A DNA stretch of 64,000 bases from NCBI GenBank assembly GCA_900471525.1, contig UCEZ01000027.1:249197-313196 (forward strand), in the 5' to 3' direction. Within the stretch, counting starts at the first letter, position 1. The number at the start of each line of letters is the position of its first letter. Source of the stretch: Hyphomicrobiales bacterium (GTDB taxonomy: Bacteria > Pseudomonadota > Alphaproteobacteria > Rhizobiales > Rhizobiaceae). A program made the translations under genes and the position numbers. The notes under the pieces were generated by a model. That model worked only from the letters and a program-made list of their open reading frames with translations, made no database searches and was not told where the DNA came from. Positions 56,841 through 64,000 of this stretch are shown one piece after another.

Positions 56841-57305
56841 ATGTCACCACATTCACTCCGCATCGCCCTCTATCAGCCCGACATTCCCGGCAATACGGGG
56901 ACGATTCTTCGCCTTGCCGCATGCCTTGGCCTCGCCGTCGATATCATCGAACCGGCGGGCTTCGACTTGTCCGACAAGAACCTCAAGCGCGCCGGCATGG
57001 ACTACATCGCCTCGGTGACGCTCACGCGGCACGTCAACTGGGAACGCTTCGAAGAGGTCCGGCTTGCGGAGGGACGCAGATTGATCCTGGCCTCTACCAA
57101 AGCCGCCGAACCGTATACGCGCTTCCGCTTCCAGCCCGGCGACACCCTGCTGTTCGGCCGCGAAAGCGCCGGCGTTCCCGATCACGTTCACGACAAGGCG
57201 GACGGCCGGGTGATCATCCCCATGGTCGAGGGGCAGCGGTCGCTGAACGTCGCCATGTCGGTGGCAATGATTGCCGGCGAGGCGATCCGGCAGGTCTCGG
57301 GCTGA
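56841..57305 (+). CDS. trmL: tRNA (cytidine/uridine-34)-2'-O-methyltransferase TrmL
   Basis: A 154-residue minimal SPOUT methyltransferase. The knot motifs are PDIPGNTGTILRLAACLG near residue 13, LLFGRESAGVPDHVHDK near 102 and RSLNVAMSVAMIAGEA near 132. TrmL methylates the wobble ribose of tRNA-Leu isoacceptors with S-adenosylmethionine. The ATG at 56841 gives the family-typical N-terminus (MSPHSLRIALYQPD); ATG 56817 and TTG 56814 are alternatives. Confidence 0.92.
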   Translation: MSPHSLRIALYQPDIPGNTGTILRLAACLGLAVDIIEPAGFDLSDKNLKRAGMDYIASVTLTRHVNWERFEEVRLAEGRRLILASTKAAEPYTRFRFQPGDTLLFGRESAGVPDHVHDKADGRVIIPMVEGQRSLNVAMSVAMIAGEAIRQVSG

Positions 57306-57321
57306 AGCCCGCCGGCTTGCC

Positions 57322-57891
57322 TCATGCTGCGACCGCACCGTAGGCGTTTTCGGCGCGGGCGACCTTCAGAGCCCTCGCCCACCATTTCAGCCGCCGCAGC
57401 ATGACTAGAAGTCCGGCTTTTGCTTCGGCAGCCTTGAAAGGATTGCCGGCGGCGTCGAACTGCGCCCATACATTCGAAAAACTGACGGTGTCGCGAATCG
57501 TGACGGTATGCAACTCCGCAAAGACCTGGCGCAGTTGTTCAACGGCACGCAGTCCGCCGGAGACGCCACCATAGGAGATGAACGCGACGGGCTTTGCGTG
57601 CCAGGGCTCGTAGCAGCTGTCGATCATTTCCTTGAGCGCGGCCGGATAACCATGGTTGTATTCCGGCGTCACCACGATGAAAGCATCGGCCTCGGCAATC
57701 TTCGCTTCCAGCGAAGCCTCGCTCACGGCCGCCTCCTCGGCGGTGCCCTTGAATTGGAGCGGATCAATGAGAATGACGCGAAAGCCACTCTCCGCCCACA
57801 ATTCCGTCAAGGCCCAGTTGACGACGGTGTCGCAAAAGCGCCCCTGCCGCGCGCTGCCATAGACGACGGCGATGGTCATTTTCTCATTCAT
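57322..57891 (-). CDS. NADPH-dependent FMN reductase family protein
   Basis: A 189-residue flavodoxin-fold reductase. The flavin-binding [13 protein letters not shown] near residue 8 and [20 protein letters not shown] near 74 are characteristic of NADPH-dependent FMN/quinone reductases. ATGs at 57891 and 57879 are both possible. It is divergent from soxR across a SoxR box placed in a 19-bp-spaced promoter facing this gene, so it is probably induced by redox-cycling compounds and helps reduce quinones. Confidence 0.85.
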   Translation of the reverse strand: MNEKMTIAVVYGSARQGRFCDTVVNWALTELWAESGFRVILIDPLQFKGTAEEAAVSEASLEAKIAEADAFIVVTPEYNHGYPAALKEMIDSCYEPWHAKPVAFISYGGVSGGLRAVEQLRQVFAELHTVTIRDTVSFSNVWAQFDAAGNPFKAAEAKAGLLVMLRRLKWWARALKVARAENAYGAVAA

Positions 57892-57929
57892 ACCTACGAA
57901 TGCTCCGTTGTTGGACCGTTGGAGCTCAT

Positions 57930-57960
57930 GGTATAGAACCTCAACTAAAGTTGAGGTCAA
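57930..57960 (-). promoter_or_regulatory. SoxR-type promoter with 19-bp spacer
   Basis: The perfect 18-bp palindrome CCTCAACTAAAGTTGAGG (57939-57956) lies between a TTGACC -35 (57955-57960) and a TATACC -10 (57930-57935) on the minus strand. The spacer is 19 bp, the length seen in MerR/SoxR-activated promoters. The palindrome resembles the SoxR box consensus CCTCAAGTTAACTTGAGG. Confidence 0.85.
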
Positions 57961-57965
57961 TAGAC

Positions 57966-58445
57966 ATGCAGGAAAAAAATGGAACCGATCTGCCGCGTCG
58001 CGAACTGACGGTCGGAGAGGTCGCCGCCCGCAGCGGCGTCGCAGTCTCGACGCTGCATTTCTACGAGACCAAGGGGCTCATCAAAAGCATGCGCAGCAGC
58101 GGCAATCAGCGCCGCTACCCCCGCAGCGTGCTGCGCCGCATCGCAGTCATCAAGATCGCCCAGCGCACCGGCATACCGCTCGCCGACATTCAGAAGGAGC
58201 TCTCCGCCCTGCCCGACGACCGGCAATTGCTGGCGAGCGACTGGGCGCACCTGTCGGAAAACTGGAAGGCCGATCTGAACGAACGAATCACCAAGCTCAC
58301 CGCCTTGCGCGACCAGTTGACGTCCTGCATCGGCTGCGGTTGCCTCTCGATGCGCGACTGTCCGCTGCGCAACCCCTACGACACGCTGTCGGAAAAAGGC
58401 ACAGGCGCCTATCTGATCGAGCATGCAGGCGAGGAACAGGACTAG
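57966..58445 (+). CDS. soxR: Redox-sensitive transcriptional activator SoxR
   Basis: A 159-residue MerR-family regulator. The helix-turn-helix is [22 protein letters not shown], a coiled coil follows, and the 2Fe-2S motif is [12 protein letters not shown] (C-x2-C-x-C-x5-C) near residue 121. Oxidised SoxR twists overlong-spacer promoters to activate them. It is divergent from an FMN reductase gene; the box between them probably serves both. The MFS gene converges on it within 2 bases and may also belong to the SoxR response, though it faces away. ATG 57966 lies 10 bases after the box. Confidence 0.95.
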   Translation: MQEKNGTDLPRRELTVGEVAARSGVAVSTLHFYETKGLIKSMRSSGNQRRYPRSVLRRIAVIKIAQRTGIPLADIQKELSALPDDRQLLASDWAHLSENWKADLNERITKLTALRDQLTSCIGCGCLSMRDCPLRNPYDTLSEKGTGAYLIEHAGEEQD

Positions 58446-58446
58446 A

Positions 58447-59652
58447 TTAGCGGCGGACCTGCTTGAGCGGGTCGCGAGATTTCGCCAGCCTCTGCAGAGC
58501 CAGCATGCTGACAAGCGTGCCGAGCGAACTGGCGAACGCAATGGCGAGCGCTGCGCGATTGCCATAACTGCTGAGAACATAGGTGAAGAATGGCGGAGCC
58601 GCGGCAAAAGCGAGATTGAGCGGCAAGGCGAGGCGCGCGGCGACCCCGGCATAGTCGGCAGGCGTGAAAAACACCAAAGGCAGCGTCGCCCGGCTGACCG
58701 ACATGGCGCCGCTCGAAAGCCCGTAGAGTAACAGGAAAAGCAGGATCGACCATTTCGCTCCGCCGCCGAGCGCCAAGACGACCAGGCATACCGGCATGAT
58801 CGCAGCCGCTACCACACCGGTCGCGAGGCCATTCCACCGGTTACCACCAAGAAAATCGAACAACCGCGCCGACATCTGGACCACGCCGATCGCCGAGCCG
58901 AAGCCGACGGCGAGGTAGTCGGCGACATCAAAGCTCCGGAACAGGTCGATGACGACAAGCTGGAAGCCCCAGGTGATGAAGCCGTTGAGCGCGATCGCCG
59001 CCGTGATCAGCACGACGACCCGGCGTCGGCGCTGTGTCGGTCCACCCGCTGTCTCAGTCTCCCGTTTGGAAGCGGCGGGTGCTGTCTTCGGCAGGGCGAA
59101 CAGATGCAGCGGAAGGCAGACGAACAGCATCAGGCAGCCATATATCAGCGAAACGCCGCGCCAGCCGAATTGCGCCTGCAGAAAATCCGTCGCCGGCCAT
59201 GAGAGGCTGGGCGCCAGCGCCATGAACAGCATCTGTGCGCCGATGGCGCGCCGGGCACCCTCACCCGCCAGTTCCGCGAGGAAGACATGCGCCGACGTCG
59301 TCAGGCATGCAGCGCCGGCGATACCGAAGATGCCCCATGCGATGAAATAGGTGATGGCCCCGCCGGAGGCCGCCAGCAGCCATAGGCCCGGAACCGCGAT
59401 CAGCGCGCCGCCTGCCAGCACCAGGCGTGCGCCGCATCTGCGGTAGAACCCGCCGACGAAAGGCGAGCAGGCGGCCATGACGAGAAGCATCACAGTCGGC
59501 CCAAGAAAAATCGTCGCGCGGCTGAGCGCGAGATCCGCGGCCATGGCTTCGCCGGTGACCGAAATCGCCATGAACAGCGCACCCCAGCCGATGATCTGGG
59601 TGATGGAAAGGATGACAACTGAGCGCGAAACGGGCGAGCGCAGAAAAGGCAT
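58447..59652 (-). CDS. MFS transporter
   Basis: A 401-residue major facilitator with about 12 helices. The loop 2-3 region is PFVGGFYRRCGARLVLAGGAL, a degenerate MFS signature. It resembles the YbfB/OFA-like group of MFS permeases without a clear substrate. Its stop lies 2 bases from the soxR stop (convergent genes). An efflux role beside soxR would make sense but is not shown by the sequence. Confidence 0.82.
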   Translation of the reverse strand: MPFLRSPVSRSVVILSITQIIGWGALFMAISVTGEAMAADLALSRATIFLGPTVMLLVMAACSPFVGGFYRRCGARLVLAGGALIAVPGLWLLAASGGAITYFIAWGIFGIAGAACLTTSAHVFLAELAGEGARRAIGAQMLFMALAPSLSWPATDFLQAQFGWRGVSLIYGCLMLFVCLPLHLFALPKTAPAASKRETETAGGPTQRRRRVVVLITAAIALNGFITWGFQLVVIDLFRSFDVADYLAVGFGSAIGVVQMSARLFDFLGGNRWNGLATGVVAAAIMPVCLVVLALGGGAKWSILLFLLLYGLSSGAMSVSRATLPLVFFTPADYAGVAARLALPLNLAFAAAPPFFTYVLSSYGNRAALAIAFASSLGTLVSMLALQRLAKSRDPLKQVRR

Positions 59653-59745
59653 AGCGGAGCTTTTGGGAAGAGGCCCGAATCGGGCAAGGCGTAAATCAGG
59701 AACGACTATGCAGCTTGACGATCGAAAAACCAGCAGATTGAAGCA

Positions 59746-60006
59746 TCAATCAGCGCTTGGCAGGCGTCGCATGGTGAACTCGATCTCGTCGCCGTCCAGC
59801 TGACGCCAGCTCTCGACCTCGGTCCAGTAGGCGGCTTTTGGCCAGGCATCAAACCATTCCTGCGCCTTCTCGCGGGCATGGATGCGATCAAGCCGAAACG
59901 TCTCGCGAACGAACAGGCCGTCGCTTCGCTTCGGGTTGCCGCTTCGATGCCGGGCGATCTGACGTTTCAAGCCGTCGAGCGGCGGCCCTGCCGGAATCCT
60001 TGCCAT
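59746..60006 (-). CDS. Small hypothetical protein
   Basis: An 86-residue soluble protein, rich in Arg and Trp, starting MARIPAGPPLDGLKRQIARH. It has the segment REKAQEWFDAWPKAAYWTEVESW and no signal or membrane helix. An AAGGTGAG ribosome-binding site precedes ATG 60006; a GTG at 60021 is the alternative. It has no assigned family. It stands alone between the MFS gene and hemF (divergent). Confidence 0.65.
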   Translation of the reverse strand: MARIPAGPPLDGLKRQIARHRSGNPKRSDGLFVRETFRLDRIHAREKAQEWFDAWPKAAYWTEVESWRQLDGDEIEFTMRRLPSAD

Positions 60007-60215
60007 AAGCTCACCTTTCACCAGTCGAGCCTCTGCATCAAAGATAGGGAGATATTCCTGCTTTTGCGAGTCCGAATTTCATCGCGCTCGCCCTGCGGCA
60101 GACTGACCGACAGCGTTCTGCGCCGTTGCCAGGCATGGCAAAAATATGAACTGTCAGCCAATATGCGAATCGGCGGGTTTTGCCGTTCAAAGTCATGCCA
60201 GACAGGATTATTTTC

Positions 60216-61127
60216 ATGGAACGACCGGACTTGCCACAGGGACTGCCCCTGGATATCGAGGACAAGAAGGCTAGGGCCAGGGCATGGTTCGAAGCCCTGC
60301 GCAATAGCATTTGTGCCGCATTCGAAACCATCGAGGATGAACTGGCCGGGCCGCTCTCCGACCGCGAACCGGGCCGTTTCGTTGGCAAGGACTGGCTTCG
60401 CGATGAAGGCGCCGGCGGTGGCGGGCGCATGTCGATGATGGAAGGCCGCGTCTTCGAAAAGGTCGGCGTCCACACCTCGACCGTGCATGGCGAATTCTCG
60501 CCGGAGTTCCGCGCCCAGATACCCGGTGCCAGCGAAGACCCGAATTTCTGGGCGTCAGGCATTTCGCTGATCGCTCATCCGGTCAATCCGAACGTGCCGG
60601 CCGTGCACATGAACACCCGCATGGTCGTCACCACCAGCCACTGGTTCGGCGGCGGTGCCGACCTGACGCCGGTACTCGATCGCCGCCGCACGCAGGCTGA
60701 TCCGGATACGATGCTGTTTCACAAGGGTATGGAAATCGCCTGCAAGCGCCATGCCGTTGCCGACTACCCGCGCTTCAAAGAGTGGTGCGACGAGTATTTC
60801 TTCCTGAAGCACCGAAATGAGGCGCGCGGCATCGGCGGCATCTTCTTCGACTGGCAGCATTCCGATGAAGAGAAAGGCGGTTGGGAGGCCGATTTCGCCT
60901 TTACCCAAGATGTCGGCAAGGCTTTCAGCCTGATCTATCCGAAGATCGTGCGCGCCAATTTCAACAAGCCCTGGACCGAGGAAGACCGCGACGAACAGCT
61001 GGTGCGCCGCGGCCGCTACGTCGAATTCAACCTGCTCTACGACCGGGGGACGATCTTCGGGCTGAAAACCGGCGGAAATGTCGATTCGATCCTGTCGTCG
61101 CTGCCGCCAGTGGTCCGCTGGCCCTGA
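60216..61127 (+). CDS. hemF: Coproporphyrinogen III oxidase, aerobic
   Basis: A 303-residue oxygen-dependent HemF, converting coproporphyrinogen III to protoporphyrinogen IX. The motifs [20 protein letters not shown], the metal-binding [20 protein letters not shown] and [20 protein letters not shown] are all intact. The ATG at 60216 is preferred (AGGA 7 bases upstream); ATG 60195 and TTG 60180 are also open. It is monocistronic with a strong terminator 20 bases after the stop. Confidence 0.96.
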   Translation: MERPDLPQGLPLDIEDKKARARAWFEALRNSICAAFETIEDELAGPLSDREPGRFVGKDWLRDEGAGGGGRMSMMEGRVFEKVGVHTSTVHGEFSPEFRAQIPGASEDPNFWASGISLIAHPVNPNVPAVHMNTRMVVTTSHWFGGGADLTPVLDRRRTQADPDTMLFHKGMEIACKRHAVADYPRFKEWCDEYFFLKHRNEARGIGGIFFDWQHSDEEKGGWEADFAFTQDVGKAFSLIYPKIVRANFNKPWTEEDRDEQLVRRGRYVEFNLLYDRGTIFGLKTGGNVDSILSSLPPVVRWP

Positions 61128-61146
61128 AGAAAGCCTGCCAAAATGC

Positions 61147-61179
61147 AAAAATCCGGCCGCGCGAACGGCCGGATTTTTT
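61147..61179. terminator. Bidirectional terminator between hemF and the small secreted protein gene
   Basis: AAAAATCCGGCC / GGCCGGATTTTTT with an 8-base loop between convergent genes. Confidence 0.9.
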
Positions 61180-61196
61180 GTTTTCTGAATGCAGCG

Positions 61197-61460
61197 TTAG
61201 TCGCAGATCTTGATTCTGCGGATGTGCAGGTTGCCCCATCGGTCCCAGCGCTTCACCTTCTTGATGTAGCAGGATGGCTCGTAGTAATCGCCGCCGTAAT
61301 ATCCGCCGCCATAGTAGCCGGTGTTATAGAACCCGATCGAGAAGCCACCGTGATGATGACCATGGTGGTGGTGATGACCGTGGCCGCCGGCCTGCGAGGG
61401 AGCGGCAAACGAGATGGCGGCGATGGCGGCGACGGCGGCGGAAATAATGAACTTGCGCAT
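61197..61460 (-). CDS. Small secreted His/Gly/Tyr-rich protein
   Basis: An 87-residue protein with a signal peptide (MRKFIISAAVAAIAAISFAA, cleaved near residue 24). The mature N-terminus is a GGHGHHHHHGHHHGG run, followed by a Gly/Tyr-rich GYYGGGYYGGDYYEP stretch and a basic end with two cysteines. The His run suggests metal binding; the rest looks like a beta-rich or disordered coat-like peptide. I know similar small proteins in rhizobia without assigned function. Confidence 0.75.
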   Translation of the reverse strand: MRKFIISAAVAAIAAISFAAPSQAGGHGHHHHHGHHHGGFSIGFYNTGYYGGGYYGGDYYEPSCYIKKVKRWDRWGNLHIRRIKICD

Positions 61461-61617
61461 GATGGTCTCTCCTCTGTTGGTTGCTGACGAGTTCGTCTCA
61501 TCCAGTGATCCAACAGTCCCATGAACCGCTTAGCCGCGCTGTTTCAGATGGAACACGGCCGAACAAAAGCGTTTCGGCTGCGTTGTAGGCGGAGAACCAA
61601 CATTGGAGATTTGAGCC

Positions 61618-61881
61618 ATGGTCTTCAAGGCGCGCACATTTTACGGTGGGACACCGGAAGAGATTTTTGCCCAGGATCAGGCGGATCTGGAAACGCGGGT
61701 TGCCAATTGCCTGGCGACTGTGGACGGGCTCGATGCCTCCGATGTTTCGGTTGTCTCGAAGGGAAACACGATCCTGTTGACGGGCACTGTCGCGACCATC
61801 GAAGAGGCTGAAAGAGCCGAAGAAGCCGCAAGAACCATCGAGGGCGTAGCCGAGATCGTCAACCGGATCGCGGTCGCCTGA
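61618..61881 (+). CDS. BON domain protein
   Basis: An 87-residue protein that is almost entirely one BON domain (about residues 23-85), with the typical LETRVANCLATVDGLDASDV and GNTILLTGTVATIEEAERAEE segments. BON domains bind phospholipid or help hold envelope proteins in place. There is no signal peptide, so it is probably cytoplasmic or membrane-associated. Its TGA stop overlaps the minus-strand gene's stop within the palindrome TGATCA (61879-61884). Confidence 0.85.
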   Translation: MVFKARTFYGGTPEEIFAQDQADLETRVANCLATVDGLDASDVSVVSKGNTILLTGTVATIEEAERAEEAARTIEGVAEIVNRIAVA

Positions 61882-62496
61882 TCAGATCGCCTTCAGCGTC
61901 CAGCCGACAATATCGGCGGCGACTTCTGCAAAAGCCCCGTCGAGCGCAGCGACGAAGGCGACCGGTCCGCTGCCACGCACAGGCACGATAGCGCGAAAGG
62001 CTTTCTGTGCACCGACGGTGCCATTGCGATCGTTGAGGATCTTGGCAAAGATTTCGACGATGGCCGTATCCGCCCCCTCGGTCGATATCTCGAACGACCG
62101 GATTTCGGTGATCACCTGATAGTCGATCGCAAGCCCCTCGCCCGGTTTGCCGACGCCACCGATCTTGCCGGTATTCTCGAAAGCCTGGACGAGCTTCGCC
62201 TGAACCATCTTCGGAAGGCGGTCGCTCCACTGAGATTTTGCCAGATACTGGATTTCGGAGCCGGACAGCCGGATGACAACCTGATCGCTGTCGAGCGCCT
62301 TCAGTGCAGTCGGCTCAGGAACAAGTATCTGCTTGCTCGTCGAGGACGGGCCTTCGATGATCGGCGAAGCGGACAGGCTATAGGTGTCGTTGTTGGCCTT
62401 GCCGGCGCAGCCCGATAGTGCTGCGATGAGAAGGAAAGCTGTGCAGGCCCGGATCAATCCTGCCTTTCGACCACACGGAACACCGGGAAAATTCAT
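61882..62496 (-). CDS. ABC transport auxiliary lipoprotein (PqiC/MlaE-associated type)
   Basis: A 204-residue lipoprotein. The signal ends in the lipobox LSGC near residue 30, then a PqiC/ABC_trans_aux domain with YSLSASPIIEG, LVPEPTALKALDSDQVVIRL and WSDRLPKMVQAKLVQAFE. It probably forms the outer-membrane-side part of an MCE lipid transport system together with the upstream MlaD-type gene, 210 bases away on the same strand. ATG 62496 is chosen over 62505. Confidence 0.85.
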   Translation of the reverse strand: MNFPGVPCGRKAGLIRACTAFLLIAALSGCAGKANNDTYSLSASPIIEGPSSTSKQILVPEPTALKALDSDQVVIRLSGSEIQYLAKSQWSDRLPKMVQAKLVQAFENTGKIGGVGKPGEGLAIDYQVITEIRSFEISTEGADTAIVEIFAKILNDRNGTVGAQKAFRAIVPVRGSGPVAFVAALDGAFAEVAADIVGWTLKAI

Positions 62497-62706
62497 TGCA
62501 AACACTATCCTTCGTCAATCGCCAGCAACTTAGAGGCTGATCCGGCCAAGACAAGCCAAAAAGCGGTCAACCCGATGAGGACACAGCAAAAATCCGGCAA
62601 GGATTGCAGCCTTGCCACGCCTGATCCACGACCGGGAAGAAAATATGCGATTCGAAACGTGATCCGGAAGAAACTGCACGCCCGAACAGCGGACAGAATC
62701 AGCGGA

Positions 62707-64000
62707 TCAACGGCGCGTCCGGCCGTCATACTGCTTGACGGTTTCGCCGCCGAACAACAGCCGTTGCGGGTCCTTGTCGAAAGTGGAAATCGTGTTGTCC
62801 AGCGTTTGAACCGTGCGCCGCGTCTCGCTGACCAGAGCGTCGATATCGCGTAGTCCCGATCCGGAGAACCGTTTCAGATTTTCCGCGATCGGACCGATCT
62901 GCGCGTTGAGATTGTCCGCCATCTTGCGGAATGAAGCGAGCGTCGCACGGGCATCCGCCGACAGCGACGGCGCGTCCGCATCGCCGAGGAAGCCGTCGAG
63001 CTTGACCAGGATACCATCGACGCGGCTGGAAGCGGCATTCAGCTTGTTGGCCATCTGGGTGACGTCCGTGATCGTCCGGTCGATATCGTTCTGGCGGCTT
63101 TTGATCCGATCAGCGAACTCAGCGATCGAGGCGACCGTCTTGCGCGCGTCGGCGCTGGCGGCCGATATGTCGTTGACAACGCCACTGACCTTCTGGGGCT
63201 CGATGGCCGCAATCAACGTGTCGACGCGATCGAGTGATGCGGAGGCTTTTTCGCCGAACCGCTGATAGGTCTCGGCGGTATGCTTGAACGTGGCAATAGT
63301 GTCGGCAACGCTGCTGGAGGCGCCGCTCAGATCATCGCTCATCTTCTCGACATTGCTGACAATGTGGTCGATCTTCTTCGGATCGACGGATTTCACCAAA
63401 ATGTCTGCCGCTGAAAGCGTCGAATCGAGCTTGCCGGCTGCAGCAGTGATCGAAGTCGACAGAGCGCTGACGCTCTTCAGGAATTCATCGATGCCTTCGG
63501 AATTATCGGCCAGCGACTTGCTGAATCGTTCGGCATTGGAAATCGTGTGCGTCAGCGGGACCCGCACATCCTTGACAAAGCCCTGAATGTCGCCGATCGC
63601 GTCATTCGCCCGATCCATGATCTTGTCGGCCGTCGCCAGAAGGCTGGTCACACTGGATTGGTCGGCCGTCATCTGGGCCGAGGTCCCGGTTTCCAGCGCC
63701 TTCGTCAGAATATTCTCCTCACCCTTGTTGCCGCCGCTGAGCTCGATATAGGCCGCCCCGGTCAGCCCCTGGATTTCCAGCGTCGCTGTGGTTGACTTCA
63801 GCACGGGCGCGTCGGCGGAAACCTCGGTGACGGCAACGGAATAGCGCGGGTCGTTGGAGTTGATGGCCAGATTGCGGACGGAGCCGACAGGGATGCCGTT
63901 GAAGCGCACCGGCGAACCAACGCTGAGGCCGTTGGCCGATCCGGGAATGCTGATCACCAGCTCCACCATTTGGCCGCTGCGGCCATATTGGGACATCCAG
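62707..64000 (-). CDS. MlaD/MCE family substrate-binding protein, partial at the window end
   Basis: The last 430 codons of an MCE-domain protein; the start lies beyond base 64000. An MCE domain is seen near the start of the fragment (GSPVRFNGIPVGSVRNLAIN, GLTGAAYIELSGG), followed by a long predicted coiled coil of about 300 residues. MCE proteins form rings or barrels that carry lipids between membranes. The lipoprotein gene downstream is its likely partner; the MlaE/MlaF ABC subunits would be expected just outside the window. Confidence 0.88.
   Translation of the reverse strand, partial: WMSQYGRSGQMVELVISIPGSANGLSVGSPVRFNGIPVGSVRNLAINSNDPRYSVAVTEVSADAPVLKSTTATLEIQGLTGAAYIELSGGNKGEENILTKALETGTSAQMTADQSSVTSLLATADKIMDRANDAIGDIQGFVKDVRVPLTHTISNAERFSKSLADNSEGIDEFLKSVSALSTSITAAAGKLDSTLSAADILVKSVDPKKIDHIVSNVEKMSDDLSGASSSVADTIATFKHTAETYQRFGEKASASLDRVDTLIAAIEPQKVSGVVNDISAASADARKTVASIAEFADRIKSRQNDIDRTITDVTQMANKLNAASSRVDGILVKLDGFLGDADAPSLSADARATLASFRKMADNLNAQIGPIAENLKRFSGSGLRDIDALVSETRRTVQTLDNTISTFDKDPQRLLFGGETVKQYDGRTRR

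Noticed and set aside
60100-60215. FNR/FixK box upstream of hemF
   Set aside because: No TTGAT-N4-ATCAA-like sequence is present in the interval.

Overview
The window is a contiguous piece of an alphaproteobacterial chromosome. Gene content and order point to the Rhizobiaceae (Rhizobium/Agrobacterium group): purL-bolA-grxD, rpsD, icd, a cckA/FliO-like/dksA cluster, alaS-recA, a separate petABC operon, the mannosylfructose pathway known from Agrobacterium, and a 2192-residue growth pole ring (GPR) protein typical of polar-growing Rhizobiales. Coding density is high, about 60 protein genes were called, and I see no rRNA, tRNA, CRISPR array, insertion sequence or prophage. Both ends cut genes: purL on the left and an MCE/MlaD-type gene on the right.

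Layout. 1-4.3 kb: end of purL, bolA, a small basic protein, grxD, a likely small RNA, and two paralogous Bcr/CflA-type MFS pumps in tandem. 4.4-7.9 kb (minus strand): inositol-phosphatase family protein, ttcA, glsA, rpsD. 8.1-9.1 kb: a divergent marR/cupin pair sharing a duplicated operator. 9.1-13 kb (minus): HerA-like ATPase, murI, trmJ, a secreted protein. 13.2-18.3 kb: icd, a membrane protein, the mannosylfructose pair, an AraC-GyrI regulator. 18.5-25.8 kb: alaS, recA, pseudouridine catabolism (pfkB-type kinase plus psuG), ddlA. 25.9-34.1 kb: cckA, FliO-like, dksA, sixA, and the YcjX/YcjF pair. 34.1-40.6 kb: molybdopterin oxidoreductase with cytochrome b, folP-folB-folK, a DUF922 protease-like protein, an anti-Shine-Dalgarno type small RNA candidate, a 2Fe-2S ferredoxin and an orphan Hpt protein. 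41.2-47.8 kb: gpr. 48-51.7 kb: a carbon-nitrogen hydrolase interrupted by an in-frame TGA, then petC, petB, petA. 52-64 kb: two ABC exporters flanking a DUF1232 protein, trmL, an oxidoreductase/soxR divergent pair with a SoxR box, an MFS transporter, hemF, small secreted and BON proteins, and the end of an MCE-type lipid transport locus.

Most of the window is core genome. The parts most worth a second look are the repeat architecture of GPR and the CtrA-like sites upstream of it, two intergenic small-RNA candidates (1.4-1.6 kb and 39.56-39.64 kb), the single nonsense codon two residues before the catalytic cysteine of the carbon-nitrogen hydrolase, the SoxR-type promoter with a 19-bp spacer, and the duplicated MarR operator. 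No computation or database search was run; family names come from motifs and recognition of the protein sequences.
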